A DNA stretch of 47,286 nucleotides from Eisenbergiella sp900555195. Lineage in GTDB: Bacteria; Bacillota; Clostridia; Lachnospirales; Lachnospiraceae. Shown here piece by piece: positions 33,254 through 42,320 of the stretch (positions are counted from its first letter, which is position 1; each line of letters opens with the position of its first letter). The DNA lies in contig CABUMH010000018.1 in NCBI GenBank assembly GCA_902492555.1, forward strand, positions 1 through 47,286, in the 5' to 3' direction. The position numbers and the translations under genes were made by a program. The notes under the pieces are model-generated. The model was not told the DNA's origin, ran no database searches, and saw nothing but the letters and a program-made list of their open reading frames with translations.

Positions 33254-35140
33254 ATGACGAAGAAGTTAAAGAAAAGACTGTATCGTATATTGGCAGGGGC
33301 GGCCGTGCTGGCGGTGGCTGTGGCGGTACAGGAACTGGGGGAGAATCTTCCCTGGTTTCTGACCCTAGCTGTTTTTCTGGCATCCTATCTGATCATCGGA
33401 GGGGATGTGGTGAAGAAGGCGGTCACCAATATTGGAAGAGGGCAGATATTTGACGAGAATTTTCTGATGTCGGTGGCGACGGTCGGCGCCTTCTTCGTGG
33501 GAGATTACCCGGAAGCCGTGTCGGTTATGCTTTTTTATCAGGTGGGAGAGCTGTTCCAGAGTTATGCGGTGAACCGTTCCCGCAAGAACATCACTGAACT
33601 GATGAATATCCGTCCGGACTATGCCAACGTGCTGCGGGACGGGGAGGAAATCGAAGTAGATCCGGATGAAGTCGGCGTGGGAGAGCGCATCCTTGTGAAA
33701 CCGGGAGAGCGGATTCCTCTGGACGGCGTGGTGAGAAAAGGAAATTCCAGCCTGGACACCATGGCTTTGACCGGGGAGAGCGTGCCCAGGGAGGTGCTGT
33801 GCGGGGAAGAAGTAATCAGCGGCTGTATCAACCTTACGGGCGTGCTGGAAGTGGAGGTGACGAAGCCGTTTGGTGAGTCCACAGTCAGCAAGATTCTGGA
33901 CCTGGTGGAAAATGCCAGCAGCAAGAAGGCGGAGGCGGAGAATTTTATCACCCGTTTTGCCAGATACTATACTCCGATTGTGGTATGTGCCGCCGCTGCG
34001 CTTGCGGTCATTCCGCCCATCTTCCTGGGGAACTGGTCGGATTGGATCTACCGCGGCCTCACCTTCCTGGTGGTATCCTGTCCCTGTGCCGTGGTGATCA
34101 GCGTACCGCTCAGCTTTTTCGGAGGCCTGGGAGGTGCCAGCAAAGTGGGTGTGCTGGTGAAGGGGAGCAACTATCTGGAAGCCCTTGCACGCACGGAGCT
34201 GGTGGTTATGGATAAGACAGGAACCCTGACAAAGGGAAGCTTTGTGGTGCAGAAGATAGAACCGGCCACAGACGGGAACGGGAAACAAGTCCTTTCCCAA
34301 CAAGAACTGCTGGAACTGGCGGCGCTGGCGGAAAGCTATTCCAGCCATCCCATTTCCCTTTCCATCCGCAGGGCATATGGAAAGGAGCCGGATAAAGAGA
34401 GGCTTAAGGACGTGAAGGAACTGGCCGGATTGGGTGTGCATGCTGTAATCGACGGCAGGGATATCTATGCCGGCAACGAGAAACTCATGCGTCGGGAGAA
34501 AATCTCCTTTACGAAGGCTGAACCGATTGGTACAATTATCCATGTGGCGGAAGAAGGCAGATACCTGGGATATCTTCTCATTGCGGATGAGCTGAAGGAA
34601 GATGCGGCGGCATGTGTGGCCGGACTGGAAAAGCAGGGTGTGAAGCGGATCGTCATGCTGACGGGAGACCGCAAAGAGGCTGCGGAGCATGTGGCCCGGC
34701 TTGCTGGAATCAAGGAGGTGCATTCCGGCCTGCTTCCTGCGGATAAGGTGGAGGAAGTGGAGAAACTGATGGCTTCCAAGTCGCCGAAGGGAAAGCTGGT
34801 ATTCGTGGGAGATGGGATCAATGATGCGCCCGTGCTCGCAAGGGCGGACATCGGGATCGCCATGGGAGGCCTTGGAAGCGATGCAGCCATAGAGGCTGCG
34901 GATGTGGTCATCATGACGGATGAACCCTCCAAGATCGCGCTTGCCATGCGGATTTCCCGGAAAACGCTCGGTATTGTAAAGCAGAATATCGTATTCGCCC
35001 TGGGCGTGAAAATTCTGGTGCTGATCCTGGCTGCCTTTGGAATTGCGAACATGTGGCTGGCCGTATTCGCAGATGTGGGCGTGGCGGTGCTCGCCATCCT
35101 GAACGCCATGCGGGCACTGTATGTGAAGGACATGGAATAA
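33254..35140 (+). CDS. Zn/Cd/Pb-type P1B ATPase
   Basis: A 628-residue heavy-metal-exporting P-type ATPase. Eight membrane helices are expected. The ion site has C-P-C (276-278), the phosphorylated Asp320 is in D-K-T-G-T-L-T and the hinge is G-D-G-I-N-D-A-P. The metal-binding N-terminal HMA domain usual for CadA/ZntA is missing, so the protein starts directly with the membrane part. It follows the ArsR gene and should be derepressed by Zn, Cd or Pb. Exact metal preference cannot be settled from sequence by eye. Confidence 0.93.
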   Translation: MTKKLKKRLYRILAGAAVLAVAVAVQELGENLPWFLTLAVFLASYLIIGGDVVKKAVTNIGRGQIFDENFLMSVATVGAFFVGDYPEAVSVMLFYQVGELFQSYAVNRSRKNITELMNIRPDYANVLRDGEEIEVDPDEVGVGERILVKPGERIPLDGVVRKGNSSLDTMALTGESVPREVLCGEEVISGCINLTGVLEVEVTKPFGESTVSKILDLVENASSKKAEAENFITRFARYYTPIVVCAAAALAVIPPIFLGNWSDWIYRGLTFLVVSCPCAVVISVPLSFFGGLGGASKVGVLVKGSNYLEALARTELVVMDKTGTLTKGSFVVQKIEPATDGNGKQVLSQQELLELAALAESYSSHPISLSIRRAYGKEPDKERLKDVKELAGLGVHAVIDGRDIYAGNEKLMRREKISFTKAEPIGTIIHVAEEGRYLGYLLIADELKEDAAACVAGLEKQGVKRIVMLTGDRKEAAEHVARLAGIKEVHSGLLPADKVEEVEKLMASKSPKGKLVFVGDGINDAPVLARADIGIAMGGLGSDAAIEAADVVIMTDEPSKIALAMRISRKTLGIVKQNIVFALGVKILVLILAAFGIANMWLAVFADVGVAVLAILNAMRALYVKDME

Positions 35141-35201
35141 TTCGCCAGACATTATTCCGGCCCGGAGCGAAGCGGAGTGGCCATCTTCCCCGGAGGGGGG
35201 C

Positions 35202-35903
35202 ATGTCCGGAGGACATGAAATAATGATGACAGAATGGGAATGGAAACTAGAACCCCAACTGAATACAGAAAGCTTAACTGCAGCCGCGGGCCGGTATCAC
35301 TATCATGATGCCGACCTGGGGCTGCTTTATGAGGTTTATAGGAAAGTGAAGGAAAGGCTGCAAGTGACGGCCTGGTGTGCGCTGGAACAGAATTCGGAAG
35401 AAAGGGCTGGCAGGGAATGGACGGTAAGGCGCGATTTGGAAGAAGATGCGGCACAGCATGGCTTGGAAGGAACGTTGGCCTGGGCGGCCGTGACCCTGGG
35501 GGAATGGCCGGATGAACTTCAGGAATACTATGTCCGGAAGGAACGCTATACGGAAAGCTATATGGCTGAATGCCTTTGCTGGGAACTGCTGAGGGAAGCA
35601 TATGCACAGCTGAACGAAAGGCTGTATGCGCATACGCGCCTCTATGCGTCTTCGCTTTTTTTCCCGGGCCAGGAACTTCCGCTTGCATGGATGGAACGGA
35701 TCCTTGACCGGCTCGGCAGAAAGAGGCTGGAAGAGGGAGGGCTTTTCTGGCTACCGGAGGGCATGATGCGGCCGCGTCAGAGCGTGGCCTATCTCATACG
35801 GCTTCAGGAAGAAGAAGCCGCCTGTGCGTCCGTCTGCGCGGGCTGTGAAAGGAAAGACTGCGCGGCGCGCAGGAAGAATGAGGGCGTGTGGCAGGAAGAA
35901 TGA
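35202..35903 (+). CDS. MetH activation-domain-like protein
   Basis: A 233-residue protein resembling the clostridial stand-alone proteins related to the activation domain of B12-dependent methionine synthase. It has R-Y-H-Y-H-D near the N-terminus, M-A-E-C-L-C-W-E-L-L in the middle and a C-terminal C-A-G-C-E-R-K-D-C-A-A-R motif (C-x2-C-x4-C), possibly a metal or cluster site. The start at 35202 has GGAGGGGGG just upstream; ATG 35223 is an alternative. A palindrome CATGTCC-GGA-GGACATG (35201-35217) covers the first codons. The neighbouring cobO gene supports a corrinoid role. Confidence 0.55.
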   Translation: MSGGHEIMMTEWEWKLEPQLNTESLTAAAGRYHYHDADLGLLYEVYRKVKERLQVTAWCALEQNSEERAGREWTVRRDLEEDAAQHGLEGTLAWAAVTLGEWPDELQEYYVRKERYTESYMAECLCWELLREAYAQLNERLYAHTRLYASSLFFPGQELPLAWMERILDRLGRKRLEEGGLFWLPEGMMRPRQSVAYLIRLQEEEAACASVCAGCERKDCAARRKNEGVWQEE

Positions 35904-35951
35904 GGGCATGCGGCAGGAAGGCATAAGCGGTTCGCAGGAAAGGATGAGCGG

Positions 35952-36488
35952 ATGGAAAAAGGACTGATACATTTATATACCGGGGACGGAAAGGGAAAGA
36001 CCACTGCGGCAATCGGCCTCGCCGTGCGCGCCGCAGGAGCGGGCAAGCAGGTGCTGTTCGTGCAGTTTATGAAGGGCCGTGATACCGGAGAACTTTATGG
36101 CCTGGCTCAGGTAAAGGGCATTGAAATTTTGCGCAGCGAAAAGGACTTTGGTTTCTATGCTTCCATGACGGAGGAACAGAAAGAGGAACTTGCCGGGATT
36201 CATAATGAACTGTTGCGGAAGACCATAGACAGAGCGCAGTCCGGCAGGGCACAGGTCATCATTCTGGACGAGGTGACGTATCCCCTTCGCTGGAAACTGT
36301 TGGATGAAGAACTTTTGTGGCAACTTCTTGCCCGGACGGAGGAGAAACGTTTTTATCCGGAAATCGTCTGTACCGGGAGGAATGCGCCGAAGGAACTGGA
36401 GGAATGCGCGGACTATCTGACGCGGATGGACGCTGTCAGGCATCCTTATGAAAAGGGGATCGGAGCCAGACGGGGAATAGAATTCTGA
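35952..36488 (+). CDS. cobO: Cob(I)alamin/cob(I)yrinic acid adenosyltransferase
   Basis: A 178-residue CobA/CobO/BtuR-type enzyme that transfers the adenosyl group of ATP to reduced corrinoid. The P-loop is Y-T-G-D-G-K-G-K-T-T-A-A, and V-I-I-L-D-E-V-T corresponds to Walker B. It ends with the typical K-G-I-G-A-R-R-G-I-E-F. Length matches the family. The gap from the MetH-activation-like gene is 48 bp, suggesting co-transcription. No corrinoid synthesis genes or cobalamin riboswitch were seen nearby, so this may serve salvage. Confidence 0.95.
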   Translation: MEKGLIHLYTGDGKGKTTAAIGLAVRAAGAGKQVLFVQFMKGRDTGELYGLAQVKGIEILRSEKDFGFYASMTEEQKEELAGIHNELLRKTIDRAQSGRAQVIILDEVTYPLRWKLLDEELLWQLLARTEEKRFYPEIVCTGRNAPKELEECADYLTRMDAVRHPYEKGIGARRGIEF

Positions 36489-36544
36489 CGGCTGGGAATA
36501 CAGCTGCCCGGACAGGAGTGGCGGAAGGCAGGAGGATGGAACGA

Positions 36545-38938
36545 ATGCAGAAAGACTACGGCCCAAAGCGCCGGAAAGAGAAAGAAGGGGAGGAGACAGG
36601 AAAAGAGGGCCTGCACGGAGGGCTTTTCGTCGCGTTGCTGTTGGCGTTGGTCGTTGTGCTTGCAGCGGTGCTGCTGAGCGGGGATGATCCAAAGACGATG
36701 GGCCAGGGAGCACAGGAATCGGCATATCCATGCGGGGATGGAGAAGGAAAGGAAATGGTGAATCTGGCCCTGGAGGCAGGGGTGGAAGTAACGGCAGACA
36801 GCGTGGAGTCGGAGCAGTTTTCACCGTCTCTTGCGGCGGACGGTGATCGGATGGAGAGCGGGAGCAGATGGTCTTCCGCCAATGAAACGGGGCAGCCTTC
36901 CCATTGGCTCTGCTTTGCCTTTGACCAGGAACAGGAATTTGCATTTGTCCGCATCTTCTGGGAACGGCTGAACGTGGAAGGGTTTGTGATCGAATATTCC
37001 GCGGACGGAAAGGACTGGGAGACGGCGGCCCTGCGGGAAGGGGCGCCGGAGACGAATGAACAGACGGTGATCCTGGATGAGCCGGTGCGCGGCAGATATC
37101 TTCGCCTGCGTACCACGGCAGTTTCCGATTCAGAGGAAAATCAGTATCTGTATTACCAAAACGTATCCGTCCTGGAGATGGAGATCTATTCCAAAGTTCC
37201 TATGAGTTATGGGCTTAAGGCGCCTCAGGTGGAAGTCCTTGCAGACGGCGGAAGGCGTCTTAAGCTGCCGCAGGTGCCTGAAGGATATGAGATTTGCCTT
37301 GCCGGAGCGGATTATGAAGAAGTGATCGGAAAAGACGGGACAGTCTATCCAACCCTGGAAGAAAAGGAGGTGCAGGTTGGCTTCGTGATCTCAAACGGAG
37401 AGATCCAGGAAGAGACGCCTGCCTACGCTGTGACGGTGCCGGCTCTGTCGCTGGAAGAGGTATTCCCGGAAGAAGCGCAGGCCGTTTGGAAAGAGTGGAA
37501 TGCGGATCAGGAGGGGATGCAGGAAGGACAGGAGGCTTCCGCTTCTGAAGGAAACGTGCATCCTTCCCTTTCCGTGCCGCTGGCGGAATGGGCAGGCGGG
37601 AGCGGAAGCTATGGGCTTGAAGCGGGCGTACGGCTCGTGGCGGAACCTGATTGGGAAGAAACGGCCGGACAGGCTTTGGAGGAAGCACGCCAGAACATAC
37701 AGGAACTTGTCGGGAAACCGGTGGAGTTGGTCTATGGTTCCATGGAAGAGATGGAAGAAGGGGATATCTATCTGGGAATTGCAAAAGATGGGCAGGGGCT
37801 TGGAAAGGAAGGGAGCCTGTGCGCCATCCGGCAGGAGGGCATCTGGCTGTACGCTGCAGAAAGTCAGGGGATGATCTGGGGGCTTGGGACGCTGACGCAG
37901 CTTCTGGATGGGAAAGAAGCGCCCTGCGGCGCATTTCGGGATTATCCGCGCTATGCGGTGCGCGGATTTTCCGTTGACATTGGCAGGCGGATGCTCTCCA
38001 TGGATACGCTGCGGGAAATGGTGGAAGCCCTGGCGGAGCATAAGATGAACACGCTGGGCATCCATCTGAATGACAATGAGATCCTTTCCACCAGCGGAAG
38101 GAACGATACGATTCAGAACGCCTTCGGAGCCTACGCGGGTTTCCGGCTGGAGTCAAAGATCGAGAATGAGGACGGAAGGAAGCTGACCAGCGAAGATGGC
38201 TCCTTTACGAAGGAAGAGTGGAAGGAATTTGTGAGCTGGGCTGCCGGGAAGGGCGTGGAGGTGGTTCCGGAGATCGATACGCCGGCCCACAGCCTGGCCA
38301 TCACCAGACTGTTTCCTGAGCTGGCGCTGGCGGATGAGCCGGAAAATGTGGATCAGCTGGATCTGTCCGATGAGGAGACGTTTGTGTTGGCGGAACGGCT
38401 TTGGACGGAATATCTGGAAGGAGAGGAACCCGTCTTTGCGGCGGGAGGCACGGTGCACATCGGCATGGATGAATACTATGGAGACGGTTCGGACTACGCT
38501 GCCTATATGAACCGCATGATCCGCCTGATCAAGGAGAGCGGACGCAGTGTGCGCATGTGGGGGAGCCTGAATGCCGTAGAAGGACAGGTGGAGGCGGAAA
38601 ATGTACAGGTACAGATCTGGAGCACCATGTGGGCGGATCCGGAGGAGACCTACCAGGCGGGCTTTACCGTCATCAATTCCCTCAACACCAATCTGTACAT
38701 CATTCCAGGCGGGGGCTATGATTATCTGGATCTGGATACGCTGGAGGGCTGGGAAGCGAACGTGTTTGACACGGGCGGGAAGTCACAGGCCCTCCCCGTG
38801 TGGTCGGACCGGATGGCGGGCGCCATTTACTGCCTGTGGAACGATACCATCGGCAATCTGGAGGCTGGGATCACAGAGGAGGGTATCTATGACCGTTTCT
38901 TTCAGCCCCTTTCCTGCCTTGCGGGAAAGCTGTGGTAA
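36545..38938 (+). CDS. Membrane-anchored GH20 beta-N-acetylhexosaminidase with discoidin domain
   Basis: A 797-residue protein. A charged N-terminus and one hydrophobic segment (about 26-46) without a cleavage site suggest a membrane anchor with the enzyme outside. A F5/8 type C (discoidin) domain lies at about 62-195, followed by a linker, a GH20b-type domain, and the GH20 barrel beginning near R-G-F-S-V-D-I-G-R-R. The catalytic pair Asp642-Glu643 is in H-I-G-M-D-E-Y-Y-G. It should release terminal GlcNAc or GalNAc from host or dietary glycans. The ATG at 36545 has AGGAGG at 36530-36535. Its 3' end overlaps the opposing AraC gene by 37 bp. Confidence 0.9.
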   Translation: MQKDYGPKRRKEKEGEETGKEGLHGGLFVALLLALVVVLAAVLLSGDDPKTMGQGAQESAYPCGDGEGKEMVNLALEAGVEVTADSVESEQFSPSLAADGDRMESGSRWSSANETGQPSHWLCFAFDQEQEFAFVRIFWERLNVEGFVIEYSADGKDWETAALREGAPETNEQTVILDEPVRGRYLRLRTTAVSDSEENQYLYYQNVSVLEMEIYSKVPMSYGLKAPQVEVLADGGRRLKLPQVPEGYEICLAGADYEEVIGKDGTVYPTLEEKEVQVGFVISNGEIQEETPAYAVTVPALSLEEVFPEEAQAVWKEWNADQEGMQEGQEASASEGNVHPSLSVPLAEWAGGSGSYGLEAGVRLVAEPDWEETAGQALEEARQNIQELVGKPVELVYGSMEEMEEGDIYLGIAKDGQGLGKEGSLCAIRQEGIWLYAAESQGMIWGLGTLTQLLDGKEAPCGAFRDYPRYAVRGFSVDIGRRMLSMDTLREMVEALAEHKMNTLGIHLNDNEILSTSGRNDTIQNAFGAYAGFRLESKIENEDGRKLTSEDGSFTKEEWKEFVSWAAGKGVEVVPEIDTPAHSLAITRLFPELALADEPENVDQLDLSDEETFVLAERLWTEYLEGEEPVFAAGGTVHIGMDEYYGDGSDYAAYMNRMIRLIKESGRSVRMWGSLNAVEGQVEAENVQVQIWSTMWADPEETYQAGFTVINSLNTNLYIIPGGGYDYLDLDTLEGWEANVFDTGGKSQALPVWSDRMAGAIYCLWNDTIGNLEAGITEEGIYDRFFQPLSCLAGKLW

Positions 38939-39810
38939 GCGGCTCCCTTCCGGTATTGGCGGGGGCTGATGTGATAATAATGTTTAAAGGCGGAAGAAAA
39001 ATGCTCAATGGAAGAATAGCCCAGTTCCTCCGCGATGGCGGTGATGCTTTTTCCGGTGTCGGTCAGAAGGATGGCTGCCGCAGACATGCGGGCTTCCGCT
39101 TTTTTCTGCAGGAAGGTTTTTCCATAATGCTTTAAGAGCAGGCGCTCCGTCTGCCTTGTGCCCAGGCCCAGCTTGGAAGAGAGCTCTTCCAGGGAGAGGC
39201 TTCGGTATTGATAGAGAAAATAGTCTTCGATGATGACGGAAGTCTTGTCGGATCTGGGAAGAAGGACGGAGGGTTTGACGCATCCGTCCTTTTCATAATT
39301 GCGCACCAGTTTGACGAGAAGCTGCTTGAGCATGGCTTCCAGCATGAGCTCACAGCCCGTACGCGCCCCGGCGAGTTCTGAAAAGAGCTCTTCGATCAGG
39401 GCTCCCGTGCCCTGGGTATCCTGGCCGAACCAGAACGGCGTTCCCAGAAAGGCGGACAGAAGCCCTTCTTCTCCGGTTCCCTGCGCGGAAGAGGCTTTCT
39501 GGCCACGCCGTTTTCTTTCCATTTTCAGATAGATACAGTATTCGCACATGGGATCCTCCATATGCGGGCTCTGCGCGTGTTCCACATGCGGGCCGGTGAC
39601 GTAGAGCGTTCCCGGCCCGATTTCATGATAGGAGCCGTTGATGAGCGCCCGTCCGTATCCCTGGGGAATATAATGGATCTCGTAGCTGCCGTTCCCATGA
39701 GAATGGCTGGGAATGGTGCGCTGGAATCTTTCATAGACCAGGTTCAGGGCATGAAAACGAGCATCCGCAATGGCAAAATAAATATCGATCTCTGAAATGG
39801 GCTTCCACAT
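38902..39810 (-). CDS. AraC-family transcriptional regulator
   Basis: A 302-residue regulator. The N-terminal cupin-like ligand domain has S-H-S-H-G-N-G-S-Y-E-I-H-Y-I-P-Q-G and G-T-L-Y-V-T-G-P-H. The C-terminal 100 residues contain the two AraC helix-turn-helix motifs, including L-S-L-E-E-L-S-S-K-L-G and I-A-E-E-L-G-Y-S-S-I-E-H-F. The start at 39810 is preceded by AAAGGAGGG on the minus strand. An upstream in-frame start at 39879 has no support. It is divergent from the fucose operon, which it probably controls, and convergent with the GH20 gene. Confidence 0.9.
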   Translation of the reverse strand: MWKPISEIDIYFAIADARFHALNLVYERFQRTIPSHSHGNGSYEIHYIPQGYGRALINGSYHEIGPGTLYVTGPHVEHAQSPHMEDPMCEYCIYLKMERKRRGQKASSAQGTGEEGLLSAFLGTPFWFGQDTQGTGALIEELFSELAGARTGCELMLEAMLKQLLVKLVRNYEKDGCVKPSVLLPRSDKTSVIIEDYFLYQYRSLSLEELSSKLGLGTRQTERLLLKHYGKTFLQKKAEARMSAAAILLTDTGKSITAIAEELGYSSIEHFSSAFKHYYHISPRQYRKGAAYHSFPARQERG

Positions 39811-39937
39811 CTCTGGGCCCTCCTTTGCATCCGTATGCGCCCTGTGTGACCGGCCGGGGTATCTATCCCGAACCGGCACAAATAACCCGTGCGGCAGGGC
39901 GGAAAGTTACCTTTACTGTATGCTTTTTGAATCAAAC

Positions 39938-40023
39938 TGTCAAGAAAACTGCGCTGATGCGACATGTAAAAAAGCAACTTGTCAAAAGGATCTCTTATTC
40001 TTTCATGAAGACGAACGTATAAT
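39938..40023 (+). promoter_or_regulatory. Putative fucose-operon promoter with AraC-type direct repeats
   Basis: TGTCAA occurs at 39938-39943 and 39980-39985, 42 bp apart (four helical turns), within similar AACTGTCAAG/AACTTGTCAA contexts. A perfect TATAAT lies at 40018-40023 without a good -35, as in activator-dependent promoters. The rest of the 398-bp gap (39811-40208) shows no gene. A GGTGGCC/GGCCATCC-type hairpin occurs near 40038-40061. The long 5' leader of about 180 nt is unexplained. Confidence 0.4.
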
Positions 40024-40208
40024 AAAGTCGAAACTACGGTGGCCCTCATCTGAGGCCATCCTGATGTGTCGTGTAAAGAACGGCTCAGACGAATCGGGGC
40101 TGTTACGAAAGGCAGAAAAGAGACGCCGTTTGAACGGATGTGCCAGCAGACAAGTCAATTCAGGCATGTTGGAGCTGGTGCAAAAGACGGCGGGAAAGGA
40201 AGGGAAAA

Positions 40209-41261
40209 ATGGAAAAAATGAGAATGAGGGGGGCGACGCTTCCCGGCAACAGTACGGTGGAGATGAAGGAGTTTGAGATCCCGAAGCCAGGCCATGGCCA
40301 GGTTCTGATCCAGACCAAGGCTACCACGATCTGCGGAAGCGATATTCGCTGCATCTACCGCGCCCATGTGGGAAAAGGACCGGAGGGATATATCCCCGGG
40401 ATGGTTGCAGGACATGAACCCTGCGGCGTGATCGTGGAAGAAGGAGAAGGGCTGAGACGTTTCAAAAAAGGGGACAGAGTAATCGTCTATCATATCTCCG
40501 GCTGCGGCGTCTGCAATGACTGCAGAAGAGGATATTATATTTCCTGTAAGAGCCCGTTCCGTCAGGCGTACGGATGGCAGAGGAATGGCGGTATGGCGCC
40601 TTACATCCTGGCGGAAGAGAAAGACTTGATCGCCCTGCCGGATGAGCTGACCTATAAGGACGGCGCGCAGGTGGCCTGCGGATTCGGTACGGTATATGAA
40701 GCCATTGAGAAAATCGGAATCTGCGGCAACGATGCGGTTCTGGTAACAGGCCTGGGCCCTGTCGGCCTGGCAGCCCTTATGCTGGCGAAGGCCATGGGCG
40801 CGAATATGCTGATCGGCGTGGAGATGAATGAATACCGGGTTAACCTGGCGAAGCAGCTCGGCCTGGTGGATCATGTATTTACTCCGGATGAAGCGATGGA
40901 AGGCATCATGAAGGTGACGCAGGGAAGAGGCGTGGAACGCGCCATTGACGCCAGCGCCAGTGATCCGGGAAGACAGCTTGCCATTCGCGCCACAAGAGAG
41001 TGGGGCAAGATTGCGTTCGTGGGAGAGGGCGGAACCTGTACCTTCAATCCCAGCCCAGATATTATACATGGTCAGAAGACCATTTATGGTTCCTGGGTAA
41101 CCTCTCTGTGGAAAATGGAAGAACTGGTGGAACGACTGGTTCGCTGGAACATCCATCCGGAAGATCTGATCACCCATGAATTCCCGCTGGAGAAAGCAGG
41201 GGAGGCTTATGCGCTGATGGCCGGCGGAGAATGCGGCAAGGTCGCAGTGGTATTCGACTGA
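40209..41261 (+). CDS. Zinc-dependent alcohol/polyol dehydrogenase
   Basis: A 350-residue medium-chain dehydrogenase. The catalytic zinc ligands are Cys42 in T-I-C-G-S-D and His69-Glu70 in A-G-H-E-P. The structural zinc cysteines are 99, 102, 105 and 113. The NAD(P) fold has V-T-G-L-G-P-V-G-L-A. ATG 40209 follows AAGGAAGGG; the frame is open further upstream without homology. As the first gene of a fucose operon it may oxidise fucose or a product such as lactaldehyde/propanediol. Exact substrate is unknown. Confidence 0.88.
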   Translation: MEKMRMRGATLPGNSTVEMKEFEIPKPGHGQVLIQTKATTICGSDIRCIYRAHVGKGPEGYIPGMVAGHEPCGVIVEEGEGLRRFKKGDRVIVYHISGCGVCNDCRRGYYISCKSPFRQAYGWQRNGGMAPYILAEEKDLIALPDELTYKDGAQVACGFGTVYEAIEKIGICGNDAVLVTGLGPVGLAALMLAKAMGANMLIGVEMNEYRVNLAKQLGLVDHVFTPDEAMEGIMKVTQGRGVERAIDASASDPGRQLAIRATREWGKIAFVGEGGTCTFNPSPDIIHGQKTIYGSWVTSLWKMEELVERLVRWNIHPEDLITHEFPLEKAGEAYALMAGGECGKVAVVFD

Positions 41262-41306
41262 GCCGGAAAACCAGTTCAAAAAGAACCGTATTGTAAAGGA
41301 GAAAAT

Positions 41307-42320
41307 ATGTCCACAATCATTGAACAAAGCGCGATCCCGCGCCGGAGCCTCTATGACGGAACCCAGATCCCGGCTCTTGGCATGGGAACCTTTGGCTCGG
41401 ATAAATATGGGGCCGAACAGATTGCCGAGGCGGTCTATGGAGGAATCTGTGCCGGGTACCGTCTGATCGACTGTGCATCGGTCTACCAGAACGAAGCCCA
41501 GATCGGCCAGGCGTTGGAACGCATTCTGAAGGAAGGTGTGGCGGACAGAAAGGAACTGTTCATCACCTCCAAGGTATGGAACGATATGCATGGAGAGGGA
41601 CAGGTGATCGAATCCTGCGAAAAGAGCCTGCAGGATCTGGGGCTTTCCTACATCGACCTGTATTTCGTCCACTGGCCTTTCCCCAACTATCATGCGCCCG
41701 GCTGCGACGGAGATTCCAGAAATCCGGATTCCAGACCTTTTTCTGTAGAAGAATTCATGACGGCCTGGAGGCAGTGTGAGCGGTTGGTGAAGGAAGGAAA
41801 GGTGCGCTATATCGGCATGTCCAACATGACGATCCCGAAACTGGAAGCTGTTCTGCCCCTTTGTGAGATCAAGCCGGCGGCTCTGGAGATGGAGCTCCAT
41901 CCCAGTTTTCAGCAGCCGGAACTGTTCGATTATGCGGTAGCGCACGGCATCCAGCCCATCGGATACTGTCCCATCGGTTCCCCGTCCCGCCCTGAACGGG
42001 ATCGGACGGCGGAGGATGTGGCGGATACACAGATGCCGGAGATTGTTGAGATCGCCGAGAGGCATGGTGTGCATCCCGCGCTCATCTGTCTGAAATGGGC
42101 GGCGCAGAGGGGGCAGATCCCGATCCCCTTCTCCGTCAAGGAACCGCAGTATGTAAGCAATCTGCAGTGCATCACGCAGGATCCGCTGACGGAGGAAGAG
42201 ATGGATATGATCCGCCGCGCGGACAAGAACTGCAGGCTGGTAAAAGGACAGGTATTCCTGTGGCCCGGCGCAAAGGGCTGGGAAGACCTGTGGGACATGG
42301 AGGGTGTGATTACATGTTAA
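41307..42320 (+). CDS. Aldo/keto reductase
   Basis: A 337-residue TIM-barrel reductase. The tetrad residues are visible: Asp and Tyr in L-I-D-C-A-S-V-Y-Q-N-E, Lys in I-T-S-K-V-W and His in Y-F-V-H-W-P. The nucleotide-binding end has I-P-F-S-V-K. AAAGGAG precedes the ATG. It overlaps the FucU gene by 7 bases. In this operon it may reduce fucose, fuconate-derived ketoacids or lactaldehyde. It is not possible to choose by sequence alone. Confidence 0.88.
   Translation: MSTIIEQSAIPRRSLYDGTQIPALGMGTFGSDKYGAEQIAEAVYGGICAGYRLIDCASVYQNEAQIGQALERILKEGVADRKELFITSKVWNDMHGEGQVIESCEKSLQDLGLSYIDLYFVHWPFPNYHAPGCDGDSRNPDSRPFSVEEFMTAWRQCERLVKEGKVRYIGMSNMTIPKLEAVLPLCEIKPAALEMELHPSFQQPELFDYAVAHGIQPIGYCPIGSPSRPERDRTAEDVADTQMPEIVEIAERHGVHPALICLKWAAQRGQIPIPFSVKEPQYVSNLQCITQDPLTEEEMDMIRRADKNCRLVKGQVFLWPGAKGWEDLWDMEGVITC

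Noticed and set aside
33365..35203. 612-residue frame on the minus strand
   Set aside because: Antisense shadow of the P-type ATPase gene, whose motifs are unmistakable on the plus strand.
39797..40276. 159-residue frame before the dehydrogenase
   Set aside because: It runs through the promoter region and into the dehydrogenase gene in another frame. No start signal or homology is visible.
40155..42074. 639-residue frame on the minus strand
   Set aside because: Antisense shadow of the dehydrogenase and reductase genes. It has no domain pattern or ribosome binding site.
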